The notes under the pieces are model-generated. The model was not told the DNA's origin. It searched no databases and saw only the letters and a program-made list of their open reading frames with translations. Source: Pseudomonas mandelii (GTDB lineage Bacteria; Pseudomonadota; Gammaproteobacteria; Pseudomonadales; Pseudomonadaceae). Taken from it: DNA of 64,000 nucleotides. The DNA lies in the NCBI RefSeq assembly GCF_024138395.1, contig NZ_JAMYDU010000003.1:186001-250000 (forward strand), written 5' to 3'. Positions 56,980 to 64,000 of this stretch are shown here, piece after piece. The translations under genes were made by a program, and so were the position numbers. Each line of letters opens with the position of its first letter. Within the stretch, counting starts at the first letter, position 1.

Positions 56980-57074
56980 AAAAGATCGCAGCCTCGTTTC
57001 ACTCGACAGCTCCTACAAAAGACGGCGGCGTACACCTGTAGGAGCTGTCGAGTGAAACGAGGCTGCGATCTTTT
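56980..57074. repeat. REP pair, family C, copy 3 (variant arms)
   Basis: Arms AAAAGATCGCAGCCTCGTTT and AAACGAGGCTGCGATCTTTT, with CACTCGACAG inside. Compared with copies 1 and 2 both arms have matching changes, so the stem is kept. It is between phaI and the small PHA-associated gene. Confidence 0.88.
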
Positions 57075-57079
57075 CGGTC

Positions 57080-57355
57080 TCACACCAACGCTTTATCCAA
57101 AGCCCTTTCGATTTCCGATTTGATGGTGCCGCTCATGGCGGACATCAACAGGCCCAGTTCGACATCGACCTTGATCGAGTCCTCGCCCACATACACCGCC
57201 CCTTTTACACCCGAGCGTGTGAGATTCAGGGTGTCGCCGGACCACTGCGGTTCCAGACCATATTGTTCGGACAGTTTCTGCGCCAACTTGTCGGCCTTCT
57301 CGCGGGCCGCTTCCTTACCCAGGCCGTGGGTACGCTCAACACTGATACGGGCCAT
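57080..57355 (-). CDS. Small polyhydroxyalkanoic-acid-system protein
   Basis: The 91-residue protein fits the family of short proteins found beside PHA granule genes: MARISVERTHGLGKEAAREK at the start, a KADKLAQKLSEQYG helix and WSGDTLNLTRSGVKGAVYVG. No catalytic motif is seen. Its own role is unknown; the beta-alpha-beta-like layout resembles small fatty-acid/PHA binding domains. It lies on the same strand as phaIF but beyond a REP pair. Confidence 0.85.
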   Translation of the reverse strand: MARISVERTHGLGKEAAREKADKLAQKLSEQYGLEPQWSGDTLNLTRSGVKGAVYVGEDSIKVDVELGLLMSAMSGTIKSEIERALDKALV

Positions 57356-57508
57356 CGAATGACTCCTGCTTTATGAATACTTCCTGAAGATCTTGACCGT
57401 TACTGCGTCAAAACGTCCCGGTGATTGCCTATCTTACCTTCAGCCTTGCCAAGACAAAGCAGGCCACCGGGATTAGAATGTCCCGCATTCTCTTTTGGTG
57501 ACAGCGAT

Positions 57509-58279
57509 ATGACTGATCAGCGCAAAGGCAGCGATGCCGAACCCACCACTCACTTCGGCTTCAAAAACGTTCCGGAAAGCCAGAAAGCGGAAAAAGTCGC
57601 TGAGGTGTTCCACTCGGTAGCCGCCAAGTATGACCTGATGAACGACCTCCTGTCGGGCGGCATGCACCGTCTGTGGAAGCGTTTCGCGATCGAGCTGTCG
57701 GGCGTGCGCACCGGTAATCGCGTGCTGGATATCGCCGGCGGCACTGGCGACCTGACCCGCAAGTTCTCGCACCTCGTTGGCCCGACTGGCCAAGTCGTGT
57801 TGGCCGACATCAACGAATCCATGCTCAAGGTCGGTCGTGACCGCCTGCTGGATCTGGGTGTGTCCGGCAACGTTGAATTCGTCCAGGCCGATGCTGAAAA
57901 GCTGCCGTTCCCGGACAACCATTTCGATTGCGTCACCATCGCCTTCGGCCTGCGCAACGTGACGCATAAAGAAGACGCCCTGCGCTCGATGCTGCGCGTG
58001 CTGAAACCGGGCGGCCGTTTGCTGGTGCTGGAGTTCTCCAAGCCGACCAATGCGCTGATGTCCAAAGCCTACGACGCCTATTCGTTCGCCTTCATGCCGT
58101 TGATGGGCAAGTTGATCACCAATGATTCGGAAAGCTATCGCTACCTGGCCGAATCGATCCGCATGCACCCGAATCAGGAAACCCTGAAGTCGATGATGGT
58201 GGAGGCCGGTTTCGATCGCGTGACCTATCACAACATGACTGCAGGCATCGTCGCCTTGCACCGCGGCATCAAGCCCTGA
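57509..58279 (+). CDS. ubiE: Ubiquinone/menaquinone methyltransferase
   Basis: The 256-residue SAM-dependent C-methyltransferase acts in ubiquinone synthesis. Motif I is [15 protein letters not shown] near residue 71, and [26 protein letters not shown] near 148 is the family block. I start at ATG 57509 (MTDQRKGS); the upstream frame to 57425 is not part of it. The gene overlaps ubiJ by one base. Confidence 0.97.
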   Translation: MTDQRKGSDAEPTTHFGFKNVPESQKAEKVAEVFHSVAAKYDLMNDLLSGGMHRLWKRFAIELSGVRTGNRVLDIAGGTGDLTRKFSHLVGPTGQVVLADINESMLKVGRDRLLDLGVSGNVEFVQADAEKLPFPDNHFDCVTIAFGLRNVTHKEDALRSMLRVLKPGGRLLVLEFSKPTNALMSKAYDAYSFAFMPLMGKLITNDSESYRYLAESIRMHPNQETLKSMMVEAGFDRVTYHNMTAGIVALHRGIKP

Positions 58280-58902
58280 TGTTGCTGGCCGGCCTGCTTG
58301 CCAGCGTTGAGCTCGGCCTGAACCGGGTGCTGCGTCTAGACAGCACGGCGCTGCCGCGGCTGGCGCATTTGAGTGGCAAGGTGATTGCCGTCGACTGCCG
58401 CAACCCGGCACTGCAACTGTTCATCTTGCCCAGCGATGAAGGCCTGATGCTCGCCTCCCAGTGGGAAACCGGTGCCGACTGCACCTTGCGCGCACCGGCC
58501 TCAAGCCTGCTGAAATTGGCGATGAACAAGGACAAGACCTCGGTCCTGCATGACCCTGAAGTCGAACTCGACGGCGACAGCGGCGTGCTGCTGGAACTGG
58601 CGGCGATCCTTCAGGACCTCGAACTGGACTGGGAGTACGAACTCTCGCGCTGGCTCGGACCTGTGGCCACGCAACTGGTCGGCGGTCATCTGCGCAGTCG
58701 CGCACGCTGGTATCAGCAAGGGTTCGCCAGCCTGAACCAGAACCTGGGCGAATACCTGGCCGAAGAATCGCGCGCCCTCGTCGGCCAGCACGAAGCTGAC
58801 GCCCGTTTTAATGAACTGGACCAGATCAAGCTCGATCTGGAACGTCTCGAGGCGCGTTTCGAGCGCCTTTTCCGATCCCTCGACCCAAGCGATAACGCAT
58901 GA
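58279..58902 (+). CDS. ubiJ: Ubiquinone biosynthesis accessory factor UbiJ
   Basis: The 207-residue protein has an N-terminal SCP2 lipid-binding domain (residues about 15-115) and a C-terminal helical part ([21 protein letters not shown]). In E. coli UbiJ holds the ubiquinone precursors in a soluble complex with UbiK. It starts on the ubiE stop and overlaps ubiB by four bases, the conserved ubiE-ubiJ-ubiB order. Confidence 0.95.
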   Translation: MLLAGLLASVELGLNRVLRLDSTALPRLAHLSGKVIAVDCRNPALQLFILPSDEGLMLASQWETGADCTLRAPASSLLKLAMNKDKTSVLHDPEVELDGDSGVLLELAAILQDLELDWEYELSRWLGPVATQLVGGHLRSRARWYQQGFASLNQNLGEYLAEESRALVGQHEADARFNELDQIKLDLERLEARFERLFRSLDPSDNA

Positions 58903-60503
58903 AGCTGCTTGCCGTCCGCCGTTTGTTGCGCATCCAGCGCGTTGTGATCCGCTACCGCCTCGATGACTTGCTGTTCGCCCTGCCACTGCCCTGGTTTTTG
59001 CTGGCGCTGCGCTATGCCTTGCCGTGGCGCTGGTTCCCGCGCAAGACGCTGGACCTGAGCCGTGGCGCGCGATTGCGCCTGGCGTTGCAGGACCTGGGGC
59101 CGATTTTCATCAAGTTCGGCCAGATCCTTTCGACGCGCCGTGACCTGCTGCCCGAAGACATCGCCGATGAACTGATGAAGCTGCAGGACCGCGTGCCGCC
59201 GTTCGACTCGCAAGTGTCGATCCGGCTGATCGAAGAGCAGCTCGGCAAAAAAATCAGTGAAGTCTTCAGCCGTTTCGACGTTGAACCGCTGGCCTCGGCC
59301 TCGGTGGCGCAAGTGCATGCCGCGCAGCTGAAAACTGGTGAAGAAGTCGTCGTCAAAGTGATCCGCCCGGGTCTCAAACCGATCATTGCCCAAGATCTGG
59401 CGTGGCTGTTCATTCTTGCCCGCGCCGCGGAAAAGCTCTCGGCAGATGCTCGCTTGCTGCACCCGGTGGACGTGGTCAGCGATTACGAAAAAACCATCTA
59501 CGACGAACTCGACCTGCTGCGCGAGGCGGCTAACGCCAGCCAGCTGAAACGCAATTTCGAAGGTTCGCCGCTGCTCTATGTGCCGCAAGTCTATTGGGAC
59601 TGGTGCCGGCCGAAAGTACTGGTGATGGAGCGTATCTACGGGATTCAGGTCACCGACCTCGCGACCCTGGCCGACCAGCGCACCGACATGAAAATGCTCG
59701 CCGAGCGTGGCGTGGAGATCTTCTTCACCCAAGTGTTCCGCGACAGCTTCTTCCACGCCGACATGCACCCCGGCAACATCTTCGTCAGCACCGTGCAACC
59801 GTGGAGTCCGCAGTACATTGCGATCGACTGCGGCATCGTCGGCAGCCTGACCCCGGAAGACCAGGACTATCTGGCGCGCAACCTGTTCGCGTTCTTCAAG
59901 CGTGATTATCGCCGTGTCGCGCAGCTACACATCGATTCGGGCTGGGTGCCGGCGGAAACCAAACTCAACGAATTCGAAGCCGCGATCCGTACCGTGTGCG
60001 AGCCGATCTTCGAAAAACCGTTAAAAGATATTTCCTTCGGCCAGGTGCTGATGCGCCTGTTCCAGACCGCTCGACGCTTCAACATGGAAGTGCAGCCGCA
60101 GTTGGTGTTGCTGCAAAAAACCCTGTTGAACATCGAAGGCCTGGGCCGTCAGCTGTATCCGGACCTCGATCTGTGGAACACCGCCCAGCCGTTCCTCGAA
60201 CGCTGGATGCGCGAGCGCGTCAGCCCCAAAGCCTTGTTAGGCAACGTGCAGAGCCAATTCGAGCAGATCCCGCATCTGGCCAACATGGCCCGTGACCTGC
60301 TCGAACGCATGTCTCAGCCCCACGCCAACGACCCGCCGCCCCCTTGGCACAAGCGCAAGGACGACTGGTTCCTGCGGTTGCTCGGCACCGCTCATTTGAC
60401 CGGTGGCACGATACTCGCCGCCGGTGGCCCGCTGAATGAACTGGGGCATTGGCCCGCCGCAATCATGGTGGCGGTCGGTTTGTATCTGGTCGTTCGCCGA
60501 TAG
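58899..60503 (+). CDS. ubiB: Ubiquinone biosynthesis ATPase/kinase-like protein UbiB
   Basis: The 534-residue protein is an atypical kinase-like ATPase of the ABC1/COQ8 family. The KxGQ motif is in [16 protein letters not shown] near residue 70, the Ala-rich loop is [12 protein letters not shown] near 132, and HADMHPGN near 285 is the catalytic region. Two membrane helices close the C-terminus ([13 protein letters not shown] and [11 protein letters not shown]). It extracts or moves ubiquinone precursors at the membrane. Confidence 0.97.
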   Translation: MKLLAVRRLLRIQRVVIRYRLDDLLFALPLPWFLLALRYALPWRWFPRKTLDLSRGARLRLALQDLGPIFIKFGQILSTRRDLLPEDIADELMKLQDRVPPFDSQVSIRLIEEQLGKKISEVFSRFDVEPLASASVAQVHAAQLKTGEEVVVKVIRPGLKPIIAQDLAWLFILARAAEKLSADARLLHPVDVVSDYEKTIYDELDLLREAANASQLKRNFEGSPLLYVPQVYWDWCRPKVLVMERIYGIQVTDLATLADQRTDMKMLAERGVEIFFTQVFRDSFFHADMHPGNIFVSTVQPWSPQYIAIDCGIVGSLTPEDQDYLARNLFAFFKRDYRRVAQLHIDSGWVPAETKLNEFEAAIRTVCEPIFEKPLKDISFGQVLMRLFQTARRFNMEVQPQLVLLQKTLLNIEGLGRQLYPDLDLWNTAQPFLERWMRERVSPKALLGNVQSQFEQIPHLANMARDLLERMSQPHANDPPPPWHKRKDDWFLRLLGTAHLTGGTILAAGGPLNELGHWPAAIMVAVGLYLVVRR

Positions 60504-60593
60504 CCAGTCGCGCCACACGCTGGCACACTGTTTCAACGCTGAATTGAACGTCGGTCTCAACTATTGAAGTAGGGCCCGCTGTCGGAGTCGAAG

Positions 60594-60995
60594 ATGAAAA
60601 ACTGGCTGGACGAGATCAAGTGGGACGCCGATGGCCTGGTGCCGGCGATTGCCCAGGATCACAAGACCGGACGCGTCCTGATGATGGCCTGGATGAATCG
60701 CGAAGCGCTGGAATTGACCGCTGCCGAGAACCGTGCCATTTACTGGTCACGTTCCCGTGGCAAGCTGTGGCGCAAAGGCGAAGAGTCCGGCCACGTGCAA
60801 ACCCTGCATGAGATGCGCCTGGACTGTGACGCTGACGTGATCATCCTGATGGTTGAGCAGATCGGCGACATCGCCTGCCATACCGGCCGTCAGAGCTGTT
60901 TCTACCGCGTCTTCGAGAACGGCGACTGGAAAACCGTCGACCCGGTTCTGAAAGACCCGCACGCTATCTACTCCGCAGGACACACCCATGAGTGA
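60594..60995 (+). CDS. hisI: Phosphoribosyl-AMP cyclohydrolase
   Basis: The 133-residue enzyme opens the adenine ring of PR-AMP in histidine synthesis. The metal-binding [14 protein letters not shown] and [11 protein letters not shown] are complete. In Pseudomonas the HisI and HisE activities are separate proteins, not fused as in E. coli. It overlaps hisE by eight bases. Confidence 0.97.
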   Translation: MKNWLDEIKWDADGLVPAIAQDHKTGRVLMMAWMNREALELTAAENRAIYWSRSRGKLWRKGEESGHVQTLHEMRLDCDADVIILMVEQIGDIACHTGRQSCFYRVFENGDWKTVDPVLKDPHAIYSAGHTHE

Positions 60996-61320
60996 CACCC
61001 TGACCCGTCTGGCCCAGGTGCTGGAAGAGCGCAAAGGCGCTGCCGCCGACAGCTCGTATGTCGCCAGTCTGTACCACAAGGGCTTGAACAAGATTCTGGA
61101 AAAAGTCGGCGAAGAGTCGGTCGAAACCATCATTGCCGCCAAGGATGCCGCCATCAGCGGTGACTGCAGCGATGTGATCTACGAGACCGCCGATTTGTGG
61201 TTCCACAGCATGGTCATGCTCGCCCAACTGGGGCAGCATCCACAGGCTGTGCTCGATGAACTGGACCGTCGCTTCGGTCTTTCCGGACACGCCGAGAAAG
61301 CCTCTCGCCCGTCCGCCTGA
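60988..61320 (+). CDS. hisE: Phosphoribosyl-ATP diphosphatase
   Basis: The 110-residue all-helical protein hydrolyses PR-ATP to PR-AMP, the step before His[14 protein letters not shown] residues ([17 protein letters not shown] near 46-62) and [16 protein letters not shown] form the MazG-like core. The coding region overlaps hisI and is followed 24 bases later by tatA. Confidence 0.96.
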   Translation: MSDTLTRLAQVLEERKGAAADSSYVASLYHKGLNKILEKVGEESVETIIAAKDAAISGDCSDVIYETADLWFHSMVMLAQLGQHPQAVLDELDRRFGLSGHAEKASRPSA

Positions 61321-61344
61321 ACAATTATCAGAGAGGAACGCAAC

Positions 61345-61617
61345 ATGGGTATTTTTGACTGGAAACACTGGGTCGTCATCCTGGTTGTCGTGGTGCTGGT
61401 GTTCGGCACCAAGAAACTGAAAAACCTCGGCACTGACGTGGGCGAGTCGATCAAGGGCTTTCGCAAGGCCATGAACGATGAAGACAAGCCCGCTGACCCG
61501 ACGGTGACCCCGGCCCAACCGGTACCGCCGGTTCAGCCACAGGCTTCTGTGAACCAGCCGCACACCATCGACGTGCAGGCGCAAAAAGTCGAAGAGCCGA
61601 CCCGCAAAGACTCGTGA
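61345..61617 (+). CDS. tatA: Twin-arginine translocase subunit TatA
   Basis: The 90-residue protein has the N-terminal helix [20 protein letters not shown], an FGTKKL hinge and an amphipathic helix ([17 protein letters not shown]), then a Pro-rich tail. It oligomerises to make the passage for folded proteins. It lies 24 bases after hisE. Confidence 0.97.
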   Translation: MGIFDWKHWVVILVVVVLVFGTKKLKNLGTDVGESIKGFRKAMNDEDKPADPTVTPAQPVPPVQPQASVNQPHTIDVQAQKVEEPTRKDS

Positions 61618-61627
61618 GCACTGACTA

Positions 61628-62080
61628 ATGTTTGGTATCAGCTTCTCTGAACTGCTGCTCGTCGGCCTCGTCGCCCTGCTGGTGCTGGGGCCCGAGCGTC
61701 TGCCGGGTGCTGCGCGCACCGCCGGCCTGTGGGTCGGGCGGCTGAAACGCAGCTTCAACGCGATCAAACAGGAAGTTGAACGTGAAATCGGTGCCGACGA
61801 GATCCGCCGGCAACTGCACAACGAGCACATTCTGTCCCTGGAGCAGGAGGCGCGGAAGATCTTCACGCCAACTCAACAGGAGCCGACGCCGGTTGAACCT
61901 GTGGCGGAGCAGACGATTCATGCTCCGATGGCAGAAGCTGCACCTGCCGCTGCACCGACGGAAACGGTGAAAGCTGTTGAACCGGCGCCGGTTGTCGCGT
62001 CCGTAGAACCCGTTGCTCCTGCCGTCGCGCCGACAACGCCGGCCCCTCACGACACCACTTTGCCGCCGCGAGTCTCATGA
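61628..62080 (+). CDS. tatB: Twin-arginine translocase subunit TatB
   Basis: The 150-residue protein starts [20 protein letters not shown], with GPERLP as the hinge and a long amphipathic helix ([17 protein letters not shown]), then a Pro/Ala/Val-rich acidic tail. It receives signal peptides together with TatC. Its end overlaps tatC by four bases. Confidence 0.97.
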   Translation: MFGISFSELLLVGLVALLVLGPERLPGAARTAGLWVGRLKRSFNAIKQEVEREIGADEIRRQLHNEHILSLEQEARKIFTPTQQEPTPVEPVAEQTIHAPMAEAAPAAAPTETVKAVEPAPVVASVEPVAPAVAPTTPAPHDTTLPPRVS

Positions 62081-62871
62081 GCGATCTCCCCGAAAACGAC
62101 CAGCACATGCCGCTGGTTTCGCACCTCACCGAGTTGCGCACTCGCCTGCTGCGTTGTGTCGTGGCGGTGTTCATCATTTTTGCCGGGCTGTTTGCCTTCA
62201 CCCAGCAGATCTACACCTTCGTCTCCACGCCGCTACGCCAGTACCTGCCGGCTGGCGCGACGATGATCGCCACCGACGTGTCGTCGCCGTTCCTGACGCC
62301 GCTGAAACTGACCATGATGGTCTCGCTGTTCCTGGCGATTCCGGTGATCCTGCATCAGATCTGGGGCTTTATCGCGCCGGGCCTGTACAAGCATGAGAAG
62401 CGCATCGCGGTGCCGTTGTTGGTATCCAGCATTATGCTGTTCTACACCGGCATGGCCTTCGCCTATTTCCTGGTGTTCCCGCTGATCTTCAAGTTCTTCG
62501 CCGCCGCCACCCCGGCCGGCGTGGAAATGATGACCGACATCACCAGCTACCTCGATTTCGTCATGACGCTGTTTTTCGCCTTCGGCGTGGCGTTCGAGAT
62601 TCCCGTGGCCGTGGTGCTGCTGGTGTGGATCGGCGTGGTCAACGTTGCCTACCTGAGGAAAATCCGTCCGTACGTGATCATCGGCTGCTTCGTGGTCGGC
62701 ATGATCCTGACGCCGCCGGACATTTTCTCGCAGACGCTGTTGGCCGTACCGATGTGGTTGCTGTTCGAGATCGGCATCCTGTTTGGCGGCCTGATCAGCA
62801 AGCGCGGCGAGCACCCGGACGACCAGCCGGCTGACGATCACAACGACCAGCCGCCAGCGACTCAAGCGTGA
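62077..62871 (+). CDS. tatC: Twin-arginine translocase subunit TatC
   Basis: The 264-residue protein has six membrane helices and the conserved [16 protein letters not shown] start that binds the twin-arginine signal. [10 protein letters not shown] near 70 and the GLYKHEK loop near 105 are as in the family. The tail is acidic. It overlaps rsmE by four bases. Confidence 0.97.
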   Translation: MSDLPENDQHMPLVSHLTELRTRLLRCVVAVFIIFAGLFAFTQQIYTFVSTPLRQYLPAGATMIATDVSSPFLTPLKLTMMVSLFLAIPVILHQIWGFIAPGLYKHEKRIAVPLLVSSIMLFYTGMAFAYFLVFPLIFKFFAAATPAGVEMMTDITSYLDFVMTLFFAFGVAFEIPVAVVLLVWIGVVNVAYLRKIRPYVIIGCFVVGMILTPPDIFSQTLLAVPMWLLFEIGILFGGLISKRGEHPDDQPADDHNDQPPATQA

Positions 62872-63575
62872 ACCTGCTGCTCCTCGAAGAGGCCGACTTC
62901 ATTGCAGCCGACCGGGCGATCCTGCGCGATCGCCGGTTGACTCATATGCAGGAAGTCCATCGTTCCGTTGTTGGCGACAGCCTGCGGGTCGGGCGTATCG
63001 GCGGCTTGATGGGCTCGGCCGAATTGCTGCGCCTGGACGCCGATGAAGCCGAGTTGCACGTCACCCTCGACCAGCCGCCACCGGCCAAGCTGCCACTGAC
63101 TCTGGTGCTGGCCCTGCCCCGTCCGAAAATGCTCCGTCGGGTGTTTCAGACCGTGGCCGCCATGGGTGTGCCGCGAATCGTGCTGGTGAACAGCTATCGC
63201 GTCGAGAAGAGCTTCTGGCAAACCCCGTTCCTGGAGCCGGAAGCGATTCGCGAGCAGTTGATCCTGGGTCTTGAACAGGCCCGGGACAGCGTGCTGCCGG
63301 AAATCGTCATCGAGAAACGCTTCAAGCCTTTTGTCGAAGATCGTCTGCCGGCCATTACCGAAGGCACCCTTGGTCTGGTCGGTCATCCCGGTAACTACCC
63401 GCCCTGCCCTCGTGGCCTGGACGAGCCCGTGACCCTGGCCATCGGCCCCGAAGGCGGCTGGATTCCCTACGAAATCGACTTGCTGGGCAAGGCCGGTCTG
63501 CAACCGGTGCAACTCGGCGAGCGCATCCTGCGGGTCGAAACTGCCGTCACCGCGCTGCTCTCGCGGTTGTTCTAA
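62868..63575 (+). CDS. rsmE: 16S rRNA m3U1498 methyltransferase
   Basis: The 235-residue SPOUT-class enzyme methylates U1498 of 16S rRNA. It has an N-terminal PUA-like domain (residues about 1-70) and a knotted C-terminal domain with [20 protein letters not shown] near 194 and [16 protein letters not shown] near 217. It follows tatC directly. Confidence 0.96.
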   Translation: MNLLLLEEADFIAADRAILRDRRLTHMQEVHRSVVGDSLRVGRIGGLMGSAELLRLDADEAELHVTLDQPPPAKLPLTLVLALPRPKMLRRVFQTVAAMGVPRIVLVNSYRVEKSFWQTPFLEPEAIREQLILGLEQARDSVLPEIVIEKRFKPFVEDRLPAITEGTLGLVGHPGNYPPCPRGLDEPVTLAIGPEGGWIPYEIDLLGKAGLQPVQLGERILRVETAVTALLSRLF

Positions 63576-63585
63576 CTGCACACTC

Positions 63586-63722
63586 CCTGTAGCAGCTGGC
63601 GAAGCCTGCGTTCGGCTGCGAAGCAGTCGTAAAATCCGGCACCGCGGTCTTTCAGGTTGGCCGCGTGTAACTGTTTGACGACTGCTTCGCAGCCGAACGC
63701 AGGCTTCGCCAGCTGCTACAAG
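63586..63722. repeat. Palindromic repeat, family A, copy 3
   Basis: Arms CTGTAGCAGCTGGCGAAGCC and GGCTTCGCCAGCTGCTACA, with inner TTCGGCTGCGAAGCAGTCG and CGACTGCTTCGCAGCCGAA forming a second stem. This is the most symmetric copy and shows the form of the family. It follows rsmE. Confidence 0.92.
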
Positions 63723-63828
63723 GAATGCGTTTACCGTGAGGTCTGTGCCCACAGCGCCTACAGAATGCCATCTGCCTGCCGATACAGTTCCCATAAAACC
63801 AATTGATGGTTGCGAGGGGAGTTGCAGC

Positions 63829-64000
63829 ATGTACCGTTGGCTAGCCGAGAAACTGGGAAACGTAAGCGTCAATCGCAAACTGGGTGTCGGCTTCGGTCTG
63901 GTGCTGCTTCTGACCTTGTTGATCACCTTCACCGGCTGGACCGGCTTGAGCGGTGTGATAAGCCGTGGCGATACGCTTGGGTTTATTTCCAGCCTCAATG
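63829..64000 (+). CDS. Methyl-accepting chemotaxis protein, 5' end only
   Basis: The first 57 residues run to the window edge. MYRWLAEKLGNVSVNRKLGVGFGLVLLLTLLITFTGWTGL, read in two pieces, is a short basic tail and one membrane helix, the start of many Pseudomonas chemoreceptors with a periplasmic four-helix domain. AGGGGAG lies about ten bases upstream of the ATG. Identification rests on this N-terminal segment only; a histidine kinase could begin similarly. Confidence 0.7.
   Translation, partial: MYRWLAEKLGNVSVNRKLGVGFGLVLLLTLLITFTGWTGLSGVISRGDTLGFISSLN

Overview
The window is a gene-dense, GC-rich chromosome segment that looks like a Pseudomonas of the fluorescens group. The evidence is the gene order pilMNOPQ-aroK-aroB-(SPOR protein)-gltB-gltD-hemE facing ponA, the order argS-(SPOR protein)-hslV-hslU-(DUF971)-phaC1-phaZ-phaC2-phaD with phaF-phaI opposite, and ubiE-ubiJ-ubiB-hisI-hisE-tatABC-rsmE. 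Many short extragenic palindromic (REP/BIME-like) repeats typical of these bacteria support this. No rRNA, tRNA, CRISPR array, insertion sequence or prophage was seen.

Bases 1-17926 are the main accessory region: a tightly coupled, one-direction operon of aryl-polyene (APE, xanthomonadin/flexirubin-like pigment) type that begins upstream of the window. It encodes an acyltransferase (3' end only), two acyl carrier proteins, a membrane protein, an acyl/aryl ligase fused to a hotdog dehydratase, a family-2 glycosyltransferase, an LpxL-like acyltransferase, an MIO aromatic amino acid ammonia-lyase, a thioesterase, a LolA-like periplasmic carrier, an MMPL/RND exporter, a cation/proton antiporter-like protein, a halogenase-like flavoprotein, a methyltransferase, two lipoproteins, two ketosynthases, a dehydratase and a ketoreductase. 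The likely scheme is: make an aromatic starter, activate it on an ACP, extend it by fatty-acid-like cycles without enoyl reduction, decorate it, attach it to a lipid and move it to the outer membrane. A palindromic repeat lies inside the signal-peptide codons of the LolA-like gene, the most striking local oddity.

Bases 18045-20868 hold a small lipoprotein gene and a divergent LysR regulator/MFS transporter pair. Bases 21050-36826 are on the minus strand: the type IV pilus assembly operon pilMNOPQ, then aroK, aroB, a SPOR-domain ATPase-like protein, gltB, gltD and hemE. Bases 37044-39491 encode penicillin-binding protein 1A, followed by maeB, a nuclease and rpmE (minus), then priA, argS, a SPOR protein, hslV and hslU (plus).

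Bases 50233-57355 are the medium-chain polyhydroxyalkanoate locus: two class II synthases, the depolymerase, the regulator PhaD, phasins PhaF and PhaI on the opposite strand, and a small PHA-associated protein. Bases 57509-63575 carry ubiquinone (ubiE, ubiJ, ubiB), histidine (hisI, hisE), Tat export (tatA, tatB, tatC) and rsmE genes. The window ends in the first codons of a probable chemoreceptor.

At least four families of palindromic repeats sit between genes. Two show paired changes in both arms, which suggests the folded structure matters.
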